A DNA stretch of 56,561 nt, taken from assembly GCF_000485595.1 (NCBI RefSeq), contig NW_014577066.1, positions 199,908 through 256,468 of the forward strand, given 5' to 3'. The notes under the pieces were generated by a model. The model had not been told where the DNA came from. It saw only the letters and a program-made list of their open reading frames with translations, and made no database searches. The stretch's first letter is position 1, and every line of letters starts with the position of its first letter. Source of the stretch: Priapulus caudatus (lineage: Eukaryota; Priapulida; Priapulimorpha; Priapulimorphida; Priapulidae). The translations under genes were made by a program, and so were the position numbers. Positions 22,501 through 33,055 of the stretch are shown here, in pieces.

Positions 22501-25500
22501 GGGCGGTGGAATGGGAATGGGCGGTGGCATGGGAATGAGCGGTGGCATGGGAATGGGAGGAGGTACGTACGGCTCACACTCATGTTATCTACATGAGAAA
22601 ATAATAACAGTATAATAATGTAACTAGCAACCAAAAAAATCGTGTAAAAGTAATCTGATGTTGATTATAGCGTCTGAGCTAGTTGGGCCTATCGACACTC
22701 AGAATGTTCATTCATCGAATTTCAATAATTGTTGGCATTAAAATTTAAGTATTGTTACACTGCTGTCGAATGTCTGTGGAGAACTCAGTGTGTTTCTCTT
22801 GCGTTTGCGCAGGTATGGGAATGGGCGGTGGTCTAGGCATGGACCTTGGGACAGGCCTGGGAAACCTTGGAGGAGGTCTTGGCGGGATGGGCGGAGGAGG
22901 TCTCGGTGGCATGGGAGGAGGAGGTCTCGGAGGCATGGGAGGAGGAGGCCTTGGAGGCATGGGAGGAGGAGGAGGTCTCGGCGGAATGGGCGGAATGGGC
23001 GGAGGAGGTCTCGGTGGCATGGGCGGAGGAGGTCTCGGCAGTGGCGGCATGGGCGGCGGCGGAGGAGGAGGAGGAATCGGAGGCGGCTCGTCCGGAGGGT
23101 CGTTCAACACATATGGCGTGGCGCCGGAGGTGCTTCAGCGTCTTGGCATTGAGGGTCCGCTCTCCACCCGCGTGTTCGTCGCAAACGTAAGTCTCCACGT
23201 GCCGTTACTCACCCAGCCGGCACGTTGGGCATGTGTTTAGTTGGTCAGTCGGGCAGTTTTTCCTCGAGCATGGTGTGCAGTGTTCGATCGTATTTCATTG
23301 GAGATTGGTTTCTTCTCATTGCACGTGCGGCTAGATCGACGTCACTGCTTTACCTACGTGAACATTGGTAATTTGCAGTTGGCTGTACGCAATGATACAA
23401 CTCTTAGTGTACTCCCTGTCTGTATGTTGTCTGTACGTTACTGGACAACCGTTCGTGCTATACCTGTGTACATTATGGGACGACTGTCTGTGTAATACCT
23501 GTCTGTACGTCATTTGTATGTTGTCGATCAACTGTCAGTGTAATACCTCGCTGTACGTTGTCTCATCAACTGTCAGTGTAATACCTCGCTGTACGTTGTC
23601 CATCAACTGTCAGTGTAATACTTCTCTGTATGTTGTCTCATCGACTGAGTGTAATACCTCTCTGTATGTTGACCCATTGACTGTCAGTGTACTCCCTGTC
23701 TGTACGTTGACGCGCGTTCTCGTCCTCGCCTGCAGCTCGACTACAAGGTGACTGCACAGAAGCTGCGAGAGATCTTCGAGCTCGCCGGCAAGGTGATGGA
23801 CATCGTTCTCAAGTGCGACCAGGACGGCAAGAGCAAGGGCCACGCCGTCATCGAGTTTGAGCACCCGGTCGAGGCCGTGCAGTCGATCTCGATGTTCCGC
23901 GGCCAGCTCTACTACGGACGCACGATCACCATCCGCATGGTGAGTTGCTCCCGCGCCTGCCCGCGCCCCCGCAGCGGTCCGATTCTGATTTTGTTGTTGT
24001 TGTTAGGGAGGTGGGTTGCAGGGCGAGTGTTGTCTGGGGTTTGATGGGATGTTGTCGTGCACTGCAGCAAGTTGAGGGGGCACTAAAGAAACTATATATT
24101 TGAAAGGGTGGCAAGGCAAGTGTTGTCTTAGCTTAGATATATGGCAGTTAAGAGCTCAGCAGCAAGCTAGAGGTGCACCAAGGTAGATACATCTATCGAA
24201 AGAGGGGCTTTAAGGATTTTTTTGTGGTACAGGGGGGATAAATACACAAATAATGTGCACAGTGTAATCAGGCGCGGATCGTCTGGTGTGGTCTCCGCGG
24301 GATGCATATAATCGCAGACAAAAGGATGTTTAAGAGAAATGTAAAGCGTGAGGATAGGAGCATTACTGTGCAACTTGGATGTCGTGCCTGTGTCGACCAG
24401 ACATTGTAGCGTGTTATCAAAATTCCATTTTTGTTTGTTCCAAAGGATCGGATGGCAGACAAGCCCTTTGCCGAACTTCCAAAGAAACTTCCGGGTACGT
24501 CTGGTTACGTGCTGTTCAAAGCGAATTTGCGCAAATACACGAGGTTCTGTCAGCGCACAGTGTGCAAGAGTTAGCTGTCTTGTAGTAATGTGAGTTTTGC
24601 TGTTTTGCAGCGGGCTTGGCCGGAATCGGCCTTGGTCTAGGAGTTCACGGCAGCAGGCTTACTAGTTGCAAAGACGTGTCGAGTAAGTGAACATATCTGC
24701 CAACGCATTACTGACGAGTGTAACGAAAGTTCTATGCTGCATTTGAGTATGTCGGTTATTGTTGAAACTGGTTTTTTGTCGTGGGTAGCTGTTTCGTCCC
24801 GTTATCGTGTTTAGTATTGGTTTGTGATATGGAAGGAGTTTGCCTCAATGTCAGGGAGTGGTTTGGTTGCTGGGAAACAATCTGATTGGGAGAAAACGAG
24901 TGACTGAAGCACTTGTCCTTCTGTGTAACTGAGTTAGTGGTTTTCCCTCATGGAGATGCTTCTGACGAGCTGGTGTATTAGCACCAGCCTGCGCTGTGTG
25001 TAGCAATTGTCTGGTGGCTGCATACTTGTAGGAATTCAGTAGTTTCAATAAATATCACCTGTAAAGCCACAGTCATCGTTCCTCTACGCCACAATGGACA
25101 CTTATGCTAGCATCTGAGTTGTTTTCCATTACTAGATGTTGGACCACAAGATATGCCTAGTCTTGGCGGTGGAAGTGGCGGATCAAACCTTGGCATGGGT
25201 GGAAGTGGTGGCGGCGGATTCGGAAACCTGGGTGGAGGTAGGTTTGGCTGACGCCATTACATTCGTTTATCCGAGACCGTATTCGGATGACACCAATCGC
25301 TGAAAGCGTCATTGTAGTCGAGTCTGACCACCTAGCAAATTGTTTTGCCTGGGCTGTGCCCACCCTGTTAACATTATATATATATATACAATATATGCAA
25401 CGTTTATACATCCCTGATGTTCGTACATTAGCACGTGTCCATGTATGCGTGTTAGGTGTACGAACCCTGTAGCGGCTCGTCTGATCGCGCGCTGTCCTCT

Positions 25501-26764
25501 TGTCTTTCAGGTCTCGGTGGCGGCATCGGCTTTGACCTGGCGAACCTTGGTAGCGGCGGCAGCGGCGGCGGTCTAGGGGGTCTGAACATGGGCGGGGGCG
25601 GAGGATTTGGTAACCTCGGCAGCGGTATGGGCGGGGGCGCGGGCGGCCTCGGCGGGAGCATGGGCGGGGGTCTTGGCGGCGGAGGAGGCGGCTCGATGGG
25701 CGGACTGGGCGACCTGAGCAACCTGGCCAGCGGCAACGGACTGAGCGGCAGTGGGCTGGGACTGGGTTCGGGCGGAAGCATGGGCGGACTGGGCAACCTC
25801 GGCGGCGGCATGGGCGGCGGTCTCGGCAGCCTGGGTGGCCTTGGGCTCGGCAACCAGAGCGGGATGGGCGTGTCGGGCATGGGGGGCATGAGCGGGCGCA
25901 GCAGCATGGGTTCGAACCTCGGCATGGGCATGGGCGAGTACCGGGATCGCGACTTTCGCGAGAATCGCGACCGCGGCGACAGGGACCGCAGCCGGGACCG
26001 GGAGCGAGACAGCCGCGACCGGAGCAGGGACCTGCGAGACAGAGAGAACACCGTCTTCATCAGAAACGTAAGTCACCTTCCCCGCGCGTGCGGAGGCAGG
26101 GTGTGTCCGAGATGCTCGTGATGGTGATCATTGGTAGTGGGTTGCATCGCAATCCTGGTTTCGCCTCGCTCGCTAATTCTCCGTTGTTATGTTTCGCTTT
26201 CAGCTTCCTTTCAGCGTGACATGGCAGATGTTGAAGGAACGCATCAGAGAAGTCGGTACGTGTTTGTCGTTATCTCGCTTAATCGGTCGGCGCATTTGTC
26301 GACTGCAGCTAGTTAGTCATTATTCGGTCTCTCTCCTCTCCTGCTCAATGTCTATGGTTTCCTCTCTTCTGTTGCAGCTGATGTGAAGTTCATCGACATG
26401 AAGAGTAAGGGATGTGCTGTCATTTCCTTCTTCACGCGGGAGGATGCCGAGCGCGTCATTGGTATCCTTTACCCACGGCTATACGAGTCACGATTTTAAT
26501 GTGGTGCTATGATCATTGCACATGTCTACATCTATTGTCTGAGCTATTTTTTCATCTACAGGTTTCCTTCTGCCGTTTTTCCTCCACAATTGTCATACGT
26601 GTGTCTGTGTGTCATTTACTGTGCGCGCTTATGTAAAGTGTGTTTTGTGTGTATAGGTGACCGTTGTCCTGCAGCTGTTTCCTTAATTCTCGTGCTCAGC
26701 TCTCATGAACGGGGTTCGAATCGACGGTCGGCAGATCGAAGTGCGTTTCGATCGTGCGTTCTAG
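16512..26764 (+). CDS. HNRNPM: Heterogeneous nuclear ribonucleoprotein M
   Basis: HNRNPM is a nuclear RNA-binding protein that joins pre-mRNAs and affects splice-site choice. Coding exons: 16,512-16,579; 21,279-21,505; 21,789-21,852; 22,066-22,159; 22,391-22,562; 22,813-23,186; 23,736-23,939; 24,446-24,494; 24,611-24,682; 25,136-25,237; 25,511-26,067; 26,204-26,255; 26,378-26,461; 26,700-26,764. Phases all agree, giving 2,184 nt or 727 aa (human 730). Order: charged start (MSEKLIKQEG), SR/RGG tract (SRSRSRSPVRRR), RRM1 (VYLSNIPYDLKW, GCGVVEF), GMG-rich linker, RRM2 (VFVANLDYKV, KGHAVIEF, AISMF-like QSISMFRGQL), DRMADKPFAELPKKLP, long Gly/Met linker, an Arg/Asp tract, and RRM3 (VFIRNLPFSVTWQMLKERI, KGCAVISF), ending EVRFDRAF. 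Exon 1 is chosen because its phase 2 donor matches exon 2 and its charged N-terminus fits; an ATG at 21,238 is an alternative. MYEF2 is the same family. Confidence 0.92.
16735..16860 (+). repeat. Dispersed repeat containing AATAAA, copy 1
   Basis: The words CAGGCACTTGGAGCGTTTCA, ATAAAATATAATGCTAAA and TTCTATACTCTCTTTCACC recur at about 55,205-55,330 and 55,665-55,795, where they carry more indels. It lies in HNRNPM intron 1, shortly after exon 1. Its nature is unknown. Confidence 0.65.
17450..18041. mobile_element. Non-autonomous hAT element with perfect target duplication
   Basis: The ends are CAGGGCTCGAATTAA (17,450 onward) and TTAATTCGAGCCCTG (ending 18,041), a perfect 15-bp inverted repeat. 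TTTCGCTG lies directly outside both ends (17,442-17,449 and 18,042-18,049), the 8-bp duplication expected of hAT. The interior is built of GCCGTCGGTGCCC and TTGCCTTGGTGCCC words and has no ORF of note. It lies in HNRNPM intron 1. Confidence 0.9.
18230..18530 (-). repeat. Reverse-strand copy of the CTTAAGTTAAGG repeat
   Basis: The order is the reverse of 1,060-1,365: GTAGAATCGCATGAGCGTGC, GTCCGTCAACAGTTGGGCAC, TTAACTTAAGGTATAGGAGG and TTGCGGCACAAATC. It also carries about 70 bp of the adjoining repeat part (GAAATTGGAGGTTGCAGGTC) seen at 1-330. It lies in HNRNPM intron 1. Confidence 0.75.
18723..18966 (+). pseudogene. hAT transposase N-terminal fragment, frameshifted
   Basis: One frame gives AHAIGKNGRPYTDYVKLCQL and the next gives ADKAWQRFITAIADAG, then EQFVAINEAKFLAVISDGST with DSSSKEA. 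This order (GRPYTD, FI..IA, ISDGSTDSS.KE) is the N-terminal part of ZNF862-like hAT transposases. The frame shifts after about residue 40 and sequence breaks off at about 18,966. C- and G-rich sequence at 19,075-19,150 resembles that near 13,360-13,400. The fragment is decayed and lies in HNRNPM intron 1. Confidence 0.75.
19251..19887. mobile_element. Inverted-repeat element with GTCC tract
   Basis: It begins TAGCTCACCTTGACA and ends GGTGAGCTACAGTG, a short inverted repeat. A (GTCC)n tract lies at about 19,307-19,343, followed by GATAACTCGGGAACCGTTTG. These words are typical of a dispersed repeat common in aquatic invertebrates (from memory). It lies in HNRNPM intron 1. No coding sequence is convincing. 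Confidence 0.55.
20003..20021 (+). repeat. Short interstitial TTAGGG run
   Basis: Three telomere-type units (TAGGGTTAGGGTTAGGGT) lie after an A-rich tract. Unlike the other runs, no fold-back arms were seen around this one. Confidence 0.8.
20345..21216. mobile_element. Fold-back element with THAP-like fragment
   Basis: The left arm (from about 20,345: GCAACTAGCTCTAGTACTAT, then AGCCCGCG, TTGCCGCAG, TTTTATGCCAGTTTTCCTAA) is the complement of the right arm ending about 21,216. A second block of complementarity (GAGTACCG, TGACGTCAC, CTGGTTCTACACAA, TAACATTAACTGCGTG) pairs about 20,705-20,785 with about 20,995-21,085. The left arm carries about 200 bp of extra sequence. It lies in HNRNPM intron 1, just before exon 2. 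Confidence 0.7.
20930..20990 (-). pseudogene. THAP-type zinc finger N-terminal fragment
   Basis: On the minus strand the translation reads SCFVPDCNHHSESHYC then SFYRFPKD, which matches the start of a THAP domain (Cys-x4-Cys, then F.FPKD). No ATG is in frame and the rest of the domain is not continuous; a possible VCSAHT block lies further downstream at about 20,815. THAP domains occur in P-element-type transposases and in host proteins. Its place inside a fold-back element suggests transposon origin. Confidence 0.5.
23395..23712 (+). repeat. Degenerate minisatellite in HNRNPM intron
   Basis: About seven imperfect units contain CTGTCAGTGTAATACCT and CTGTACGTTGTC (for example around 23,535, 23,572, 23,610, 23,648 and 23,683). 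The array fills most of the intron before the main RRM2 exon and ends about 20 bp before the acceptor at 23,735. Confidence 0.75.
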
Positions 26765-28140
26765 GTCGCTCGTCGTCAAAGTTTCCCAGAATCCTCGACC
26801 GATCTTCCTTCTGATTCGCGGACTTTTGTTTCCCAGCATTTTGCCACTGCTGCATCTTTCAAGGGCGTTCTCCCCGCTCGGGAGCGGGCGGCGTGTGGTG
26901 CTCCAAGAGTCGTCGCTCGGTCTGTGGTTAGTGTCTCGTCTGGCGTGGGCGGCTCTCTTGAGCGAGTTGACCACGGCCTCGTGTGCTCGGCCAGCCGGTT
27001 CATTCTGCTAGGTGCCGACGCATGTGACATCGTTCAAGGGGCCAGCGATTGTAATCGTGGTCGTTTGCAGTAGCATCACCAACGGACGGCGCATGATGAA
27101 AATGGAAGGGCGGGAGGTGGTGGGAAATGGGAAGCGGCTGTGGCACATTCTTGCCTGGCTTTCGGTCTGGCTCTCCCCGAGGGGCACGACGCCCGGCGGT
27201 TCACGTTGGCCGGAGACTCCCGTGGTGTGATTGCATCGTGCCAGTCGCATCGGGTTCAGCCAGACGATTTTTCGAAAATAGATTGCCGTTTCGTATATCG
27301 GCCGCCGGGTTAACTACGTGATGCCGTTAACCACGGCAATGGGATGTCAGACAGTGCGCAGGTTTTGGCTTCACACGGATTCATGTTCTCTGTTTTTCCT
27401 CCACATGTTTAATGAGTATCTGTTACCTGTCACCTATATATTCGGACCATCTGTGGGACGGAATCATTTTGTTGGGATGGCATTTACTGAGTGGACGTTG
27501 TCGCGTATTGCACTGTCATGAATTTGTTCTGCGTAGAGTTTTGGCATTCCTGATCTCTGCGTAACCGATGGAATTTTTTATCTTGAGTTTGCTTCTTAGC
27601 TTTGCGTCTTGTTGTCCACGTGAAAAATATAAGTGTGTGTAAAGGAACGTGGTAAATATACTGTCAGTCGTTGTTTTTGTAATTTGAGATATATTTAACG
27701 CTGTTTCAACAGTTTTGTGGAGCATGCTGCAACTGCTGAGTTGTGGAATTTTTATATTACACAAAGGAAGAGATGTACACACCACCCAGGCAGTCAACGT
27801 TCAGTAAATGGTTTTTTATTTGGTTATTGTCGCACGTGCCACAAGCCAGTGGTTGAGTGTGCGTGCATGTGTGTGTATGTGCGTTTCTTCAGAGTGGTCA
27901 TTTGAAGAAGTTTCGTGTTTATATGGTCACCAGTCGAACAGTTATGCGTCGTTTGCCGGGCAGGACGTGGAGGACTGGTCGCACGAACGCTTCTCACAGA
28001 ATTGTATATTAATGCTAGATTTATGAAAGTTCACAGTTCTTGGTGTTGACTTCGTCGTCTGTGTTGCCAGGTTGACGTGAAGTTTGCCACGGTGTTTTTT
28101 CTGTAGCACAGCGTATAAGATCAAATAAAAGATGTTTCGT
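26765..28140 (+). other. Probable HNRNPM 3' UTR
   Basis: From the stop codon to AATAAA at 28,124-28,129 no other coding gene is recognised. The first AATAAA found downstream of the stop is this one, giving a 3' UTR of about 1.4 kb if no further intron is present. Short open frames here show no family features. Confidence 0.4.
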
Positions 28141-31100
28141 CCGCAAGTATTTCGTATCATACAGCCCATTGTTGGCCTCTTGTTTTATACTCTTGGTGTG
28201 CTCGGTCCCGAGCATTTAGCGGTGAGTGTAGTGGGTTTTCCGGAGTCTCGCTATGCGACCAACAAAATGTGCTTTCCCTGCTGCAGCAGACGGTATGAGT
28301 CCCTTGTGTGGGTTCGTAAGTTTTGTTTGATAGTTAGTTGTAAAGAGTTCACTCCTAAGGTGGCTTTAACATTAGCAAGTGCGAGTTATATTTGAATCAA
28401 TCTTAGTAACAACAACAAACAAGTATTCGCAGCCAGTTCCCAGCACCGTGTTGGTTGAAGTTCCCGTGTTAACCTACGTGATGATGGTTAGGTAGTGTGC
28501 TTCATGTGTTATTAGATGCCTGACCTGAAGTCTTTCAAACTAACAATTAGTAACGAATTTGCATACTTAGTAATCGTTTTCCACATGAGGCATGTCCGCC
28601 AAGAACCACAGGTGTAGAAAATAGCAATTAACAGCCGTTGTCTACCTAAGAGGAATTTTAAGATGGTTTGCCATCAGAAGTTTGAACTCGTGCGTAGTTT
28701 CCCTCTTTTTATCCTGCAGTCGTTAACCTACGTGCATTCTTGCTTTTAGAAGATCACTTGCGTGTTTAGTTGCATCTGCTTGACATCTCTCGAGACTCGT
28801 GTGATGCTATCTCGTGTAGAATGTGCTGCCTGTCGCGTCTGTGTGTACATATCTTGTGGCGGTGTAGCCGCTCGAGGGTGGGGGAGGTGGGTGCGTGTCT
28901 TCATTCACCGCTTCAAGTCGCACGCGAAGGAAGGTGCCAGCCTTTAACGGGAGTTTCACTTGATCGTAGGAGAAGAGTGGAGCGTGAGCAAAACAAAGTG
29001 TGCCCCCTGCGATGATCGAAGAGAGCAGCAGGTGGTGTCCGGCAGATTCATCTAGTGAGGATTCCTGTCCACGTCCTCACATGTGACACTCCCTACGTCC
29101 ATCGTGGAATAGTTGTAGAATTAATTTGTGGCAACGTCTAAGTAGGAAAGTAAGCGAGCATTAGTGAGTCGTTTTTTTGCGGCGAGTGGTGACGAACGAA
29201 TGTGAAAAGGAGTGGACGTATGCAGGTGTGGATTTGCGGAATGGCTCTCGAGGAAAGTGGCTAAGAAGTCATTTTTGGACTAAGCGGTGACAAGTGTGAA
29301 AAGGTGGGAACGTGTGTACATATGCTAGTGTTATCAGGTGGTGGTTTCATCCTGGTCAAGAACAACTTGCGTTTTCGACGTGAGCGCCGTGAATTTTCTT
29401 TGATATGAAAAGCTTGACCCTTTTTTGTATTGAGTTGCCGTGCAACATTCGAATGTTACTCTCAAGTTCCGCGTCCGTTTTAAATGCATTAACGAAGTCA
29501 GTGGCAGAACAGCCTGTCTTGATTACATCACATCACAGTTCAGCAAACGCGCTAATAATATCTGCAGTCTTCAGCTGGGTTTCTCACTATTTGTACACGA
29601 ATGACCACAAGTTAGCAGCAGCCAGCTGTAGTTCTCATCACTTTCGGACTGTCCCGTCATTCTAGGCGCCATGAGCGAAACCGATCGCTATTTTAACTTC
29701 CAGTTTATGCGTTTGTGCACCCCTGTCAGGTCGATCGTGTCACGTGTATGCTTAATGTCATCGGTTGCGGTCAATTATTTAGCACTCTACGAGGCAGCTA
29801 CACAAATAGCAAGAGGCATTATTTTGAAATCGATTCCTGGGTCTCTCTCCTGGGCTGATGTATCTGGATCGGTCGGTATTTTTTATAGCAAAACTGCTTG
29901 AGTTATCAAGGTGTGCGGTCGGTGCTGTTTTATTAGCAGCACGTATGCGTAGTAAAAATCTAGGCAGTCAGGTGCGAGCGCACTATATGCGTATCCACCA
30001 CACATAGCGTGCCATTCCGCGGATTACCAGCTTTGTCGCTATCGTGTCGGCGATTGTTAGCAGAGCAGGTCTCAGAAGTTACGAGCGGCGTTGTACGGCA
30101 GCTATTTCTGCGAGCGTATCAAGGGATTCTCCCTCATGAATCGAGCTCTTCGCCGGTTGGGAAAAGTTTGCGTGGCGATGTTTAGAGGTGGTCGTTGGCC
30201 AGGCCAGTATCAGGGCGTCTTGTGCATGCATGGTGGCTGGTCGCTGGGGCGTTTTGGAGCTGGCCGAGAGCATTGGTTGAGACTGGCGTCGAGAACTGGG
30301 ATCGCGAGCTTCTTGTTTTGCTGCACACGAGGTCGGACTCCCTACATGGCATTTCCCCCCGATTTGGTGAGTATTAGTGCAAAATGGTGCAATCATGGTA
30401 AGTTTAAGGTTTTTTGGGGGTTTAACACATAGCTGTCACCATTTTTCAGGAGATTAATTAGCAAAATTTGGATTTGTTTAATTTAGTAATTTTATTTTTT
30501 CATCTCAAAAACTCATCCTGCTCATCAATGTTTTACAATGTCGGTAGTAGTGAATGCTTTATAATGAGAGAGATTTGCAAGCAATATTGTTTATTTACAA
30601 GGTTTCCATGAATAAGCAAAAACAGGGTAATAATATGCAATAATAATACACATTTCTATTATTTGTATTATATTTAATATAATATATTTTATATAAATTA
30701 TTAATTTTACAAATTTATTTTGTAATATTGCAATTTAATTGCGACTTTTTAAAAGGTATTCCATGGCGGTATCATGTACGTTCATCAATTTTGCGATTTA
30801 ACTGTATATGTAATGTGGAAACAATATATATAGTAAAATAAATATGTAAAACATAGATGAATACAACAAATGCATAAGACTTTTTCCTGTTGCAAATCGA
30901 AGCACTTTATGTGCCTTATATTATTATACACGTGGGCACAAACTACTGTGGTCACCAATGAGTAATCTTCATATAAGAACAACAGTGGTAATTACGGTAA
31001 GATCCCTGGCTGCTAACTGCATAATTACCTAAAATGGTAGGCAGACAAAAAGGTTTTTGGTAGTTTTGTGACACAAATGTATTATATAGCTGACCGGTTA

Positions 31101-31271
31101 AACAGTTATCTAGCGTGCAAATTGCCCCTAGGCAGTGCGCTTGTATCAGATTGCTCAGTGCCTAGGACAAACAACAAATTTGATTTGGGGCCAATATGCC
31201 TCTACAAACAAACAATTCTCTGTGCAATAATAAGATTAATATATGGTGATTGTTTACCAATTGGCACTCGT

Positions 31272-31321
<50 letters not shown>

Positions 31322-33055
31322 TATATGTTTCTATATTGTGAATAAAAATATTAATCGCACTATCCAAATCATATAAAACATACCAGGCATAATAAATATC
31401 AGACATCAAAAGATGTGATAGAAGTGTAAAAGAATCTTAACGCTATCACAAACACAAACAGAATTTTAAAGCCTATCACAACAATAACCGATTATTGAAT
31501 CTCAGTGTTCACATGAAACGACGTTCGTAGCTTGTGAATTTCAAAACGCCCCATCGTTTTTACGTCCTGTAAAAATGTACTGATTGTTCATATCCAATGT
31601 ACATTTAAAGGTTTCTGTTGGTTAGGTAACTATTTTGTGATATATACATATAGGTGAACAGATCTTGTACGGTGGTTAACAGTGAGCAGTGACCAGGCCT
31701 CATGTAATAACATCTCTGACCGTGTAAGTACAGGACACGTTGCTAAAATTGAGAAGACCGTGCTGATTAGAAATTTACTATAGCTAATGTCTGTATGTCA
31801 CGTTAAGCTTCGCTGCATTTTCCAGTTGAGCGAGTAAAATTTCACGTGGAAATCGTAGTTAAAAATGGGTCATAAGTTTCCTCATCTTTGCACTTTGAAA
31901 GCCGCACGAGATTTGCACACCCTCTGCCAGCATACACGAGGCAACCCAGCCCTATTATATAAAGGATCTAAGAATGTATAGTAGCATTCTTATGCTACAT
32001 GTAGTGGAGCTAGATGTCCGCAGGCATGCTTACGGGAGTTTAGCTAGTTGTCCGTTGCTATGCTCGGCCTGATTAGTCCACATAGTTACAGCGTTTAGAC
32101 AATTATAAACCATGGTACTAGTTCGCACACTAGTACATTTGTGATACTGCACATAAACTGCTATCTTTATGGGACTATTCATGATTTGACTAGTACCTTA
32201 TCGATACTGTAGTTGGCACTTTCAACTAGTAGCACTTTGATACTAGTTATACTTAATTAAAACTGGTATGGTACCAGTTAGCACTCTTACTAGTTCCATA
32301 ATAACTGTACAGTCATCTGTGTGCAAGAGTTGAGAGATGCACTGCACCCGCCACCTACACAAACCGAATACTGCGCACACGATTAAATAAATAATGAAAT
32401 ATTCCACTCACTAAAACAACTATGATAAATATAATGCACGCTAAAAACCACTCACACGTTCTGGTGGATGCACGCATAGACTTACCCACGCACAGTATAT
32501 CATTCATGACAATATAATTTCTTAAAAAACAACAATCACGATGCATTGTGGCATTACCTTACATAATGTTCAAACCACAATGCAAATTTATTAATTTCAA
32601 ATCAAAGACTTTATATAATCTCTTGGCAAACATGGCGTTAAATTGCACAACTCTATAATAATGTTGAGTAAGATGTATTAGGATAATATATATTACATTA
32701 TGACTCCTATTATTTACTTCGAAAATTGTGTCAAACTGAAATTGTTCTCACCAACAAATTCACTGTCACCCCCACATCCTAATAATTTCACGCACAGGTA
32801 CTTATAACCCACTGCAACTATCCAAAGCAATATACAGAGCATAGGAAGATGGATGGAAATATTAATACACGTGGAAAAATAATACATATCTATGCATTGA
32901 AAACTGGGTTGTCGAACTGATGACCCAGATGACTGATGACTGATGACCCCCTACCCTGATGACATAGCACAAAAGGCATCAGTTATATTTGAAACGACAC
33001 CCACCGCTGGCTGCATTCGTTATCGCTGTGTGCAGACCCTTTCCAGTCGGACTGG
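28141..33055. other. Intergenic region between HNRNPM and WHAMM/JMY
   Basis: No gene is recognised. The left half (to about 30,430) has mixed composition and short frames without domain signatures. From about 30,430 to 31,400 it is strongly AT-rich. At about 32,110-32,300 the word ACTAGT recurs many times. TTTATT at about 32,583, which is AATAAA on the minus strand, could serve WHAMM/JMY polyadenylation. Confidence 0.6.
31273..31326. repeat. (TA)n microsatellite
   Basis: About 25 uninterrupted TA units lie in AT-rich intergenic sequence, with one CA interruption near the right end. Confidence 0.9.

Noticed and set aside
22745-23240. Long open frames on both strands over glycine-rich DNA (proline- or tryptophan-rich proteins)
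   Set aside because: They are shadows of the HNRNPM glycine/methionine linker; GC-rich repeated codons leave other frames open. The RRM-joined plus-strand frame is the real one.
25452-26076. Minus-strand frames of about 200 and 167 residues
   Set aside because: They are complementary to the second glycine-rich HNRNPM linker and low in complexity, with no family motif.
27070-27120. Possible alternative last RRM3 exon (NGRRMMKMEGREVV)
   Set aside because: It resembles the end of an RRM, but no acceptor gives the phase required by the exon ending at 26,461; the exon at 26,700 fits fully.
30079-30432. Frames of about 105-113 residues on both strands
   Set aside because: No conserved motif, no splice-consistent neighbours, and both strands open over the same sequence.
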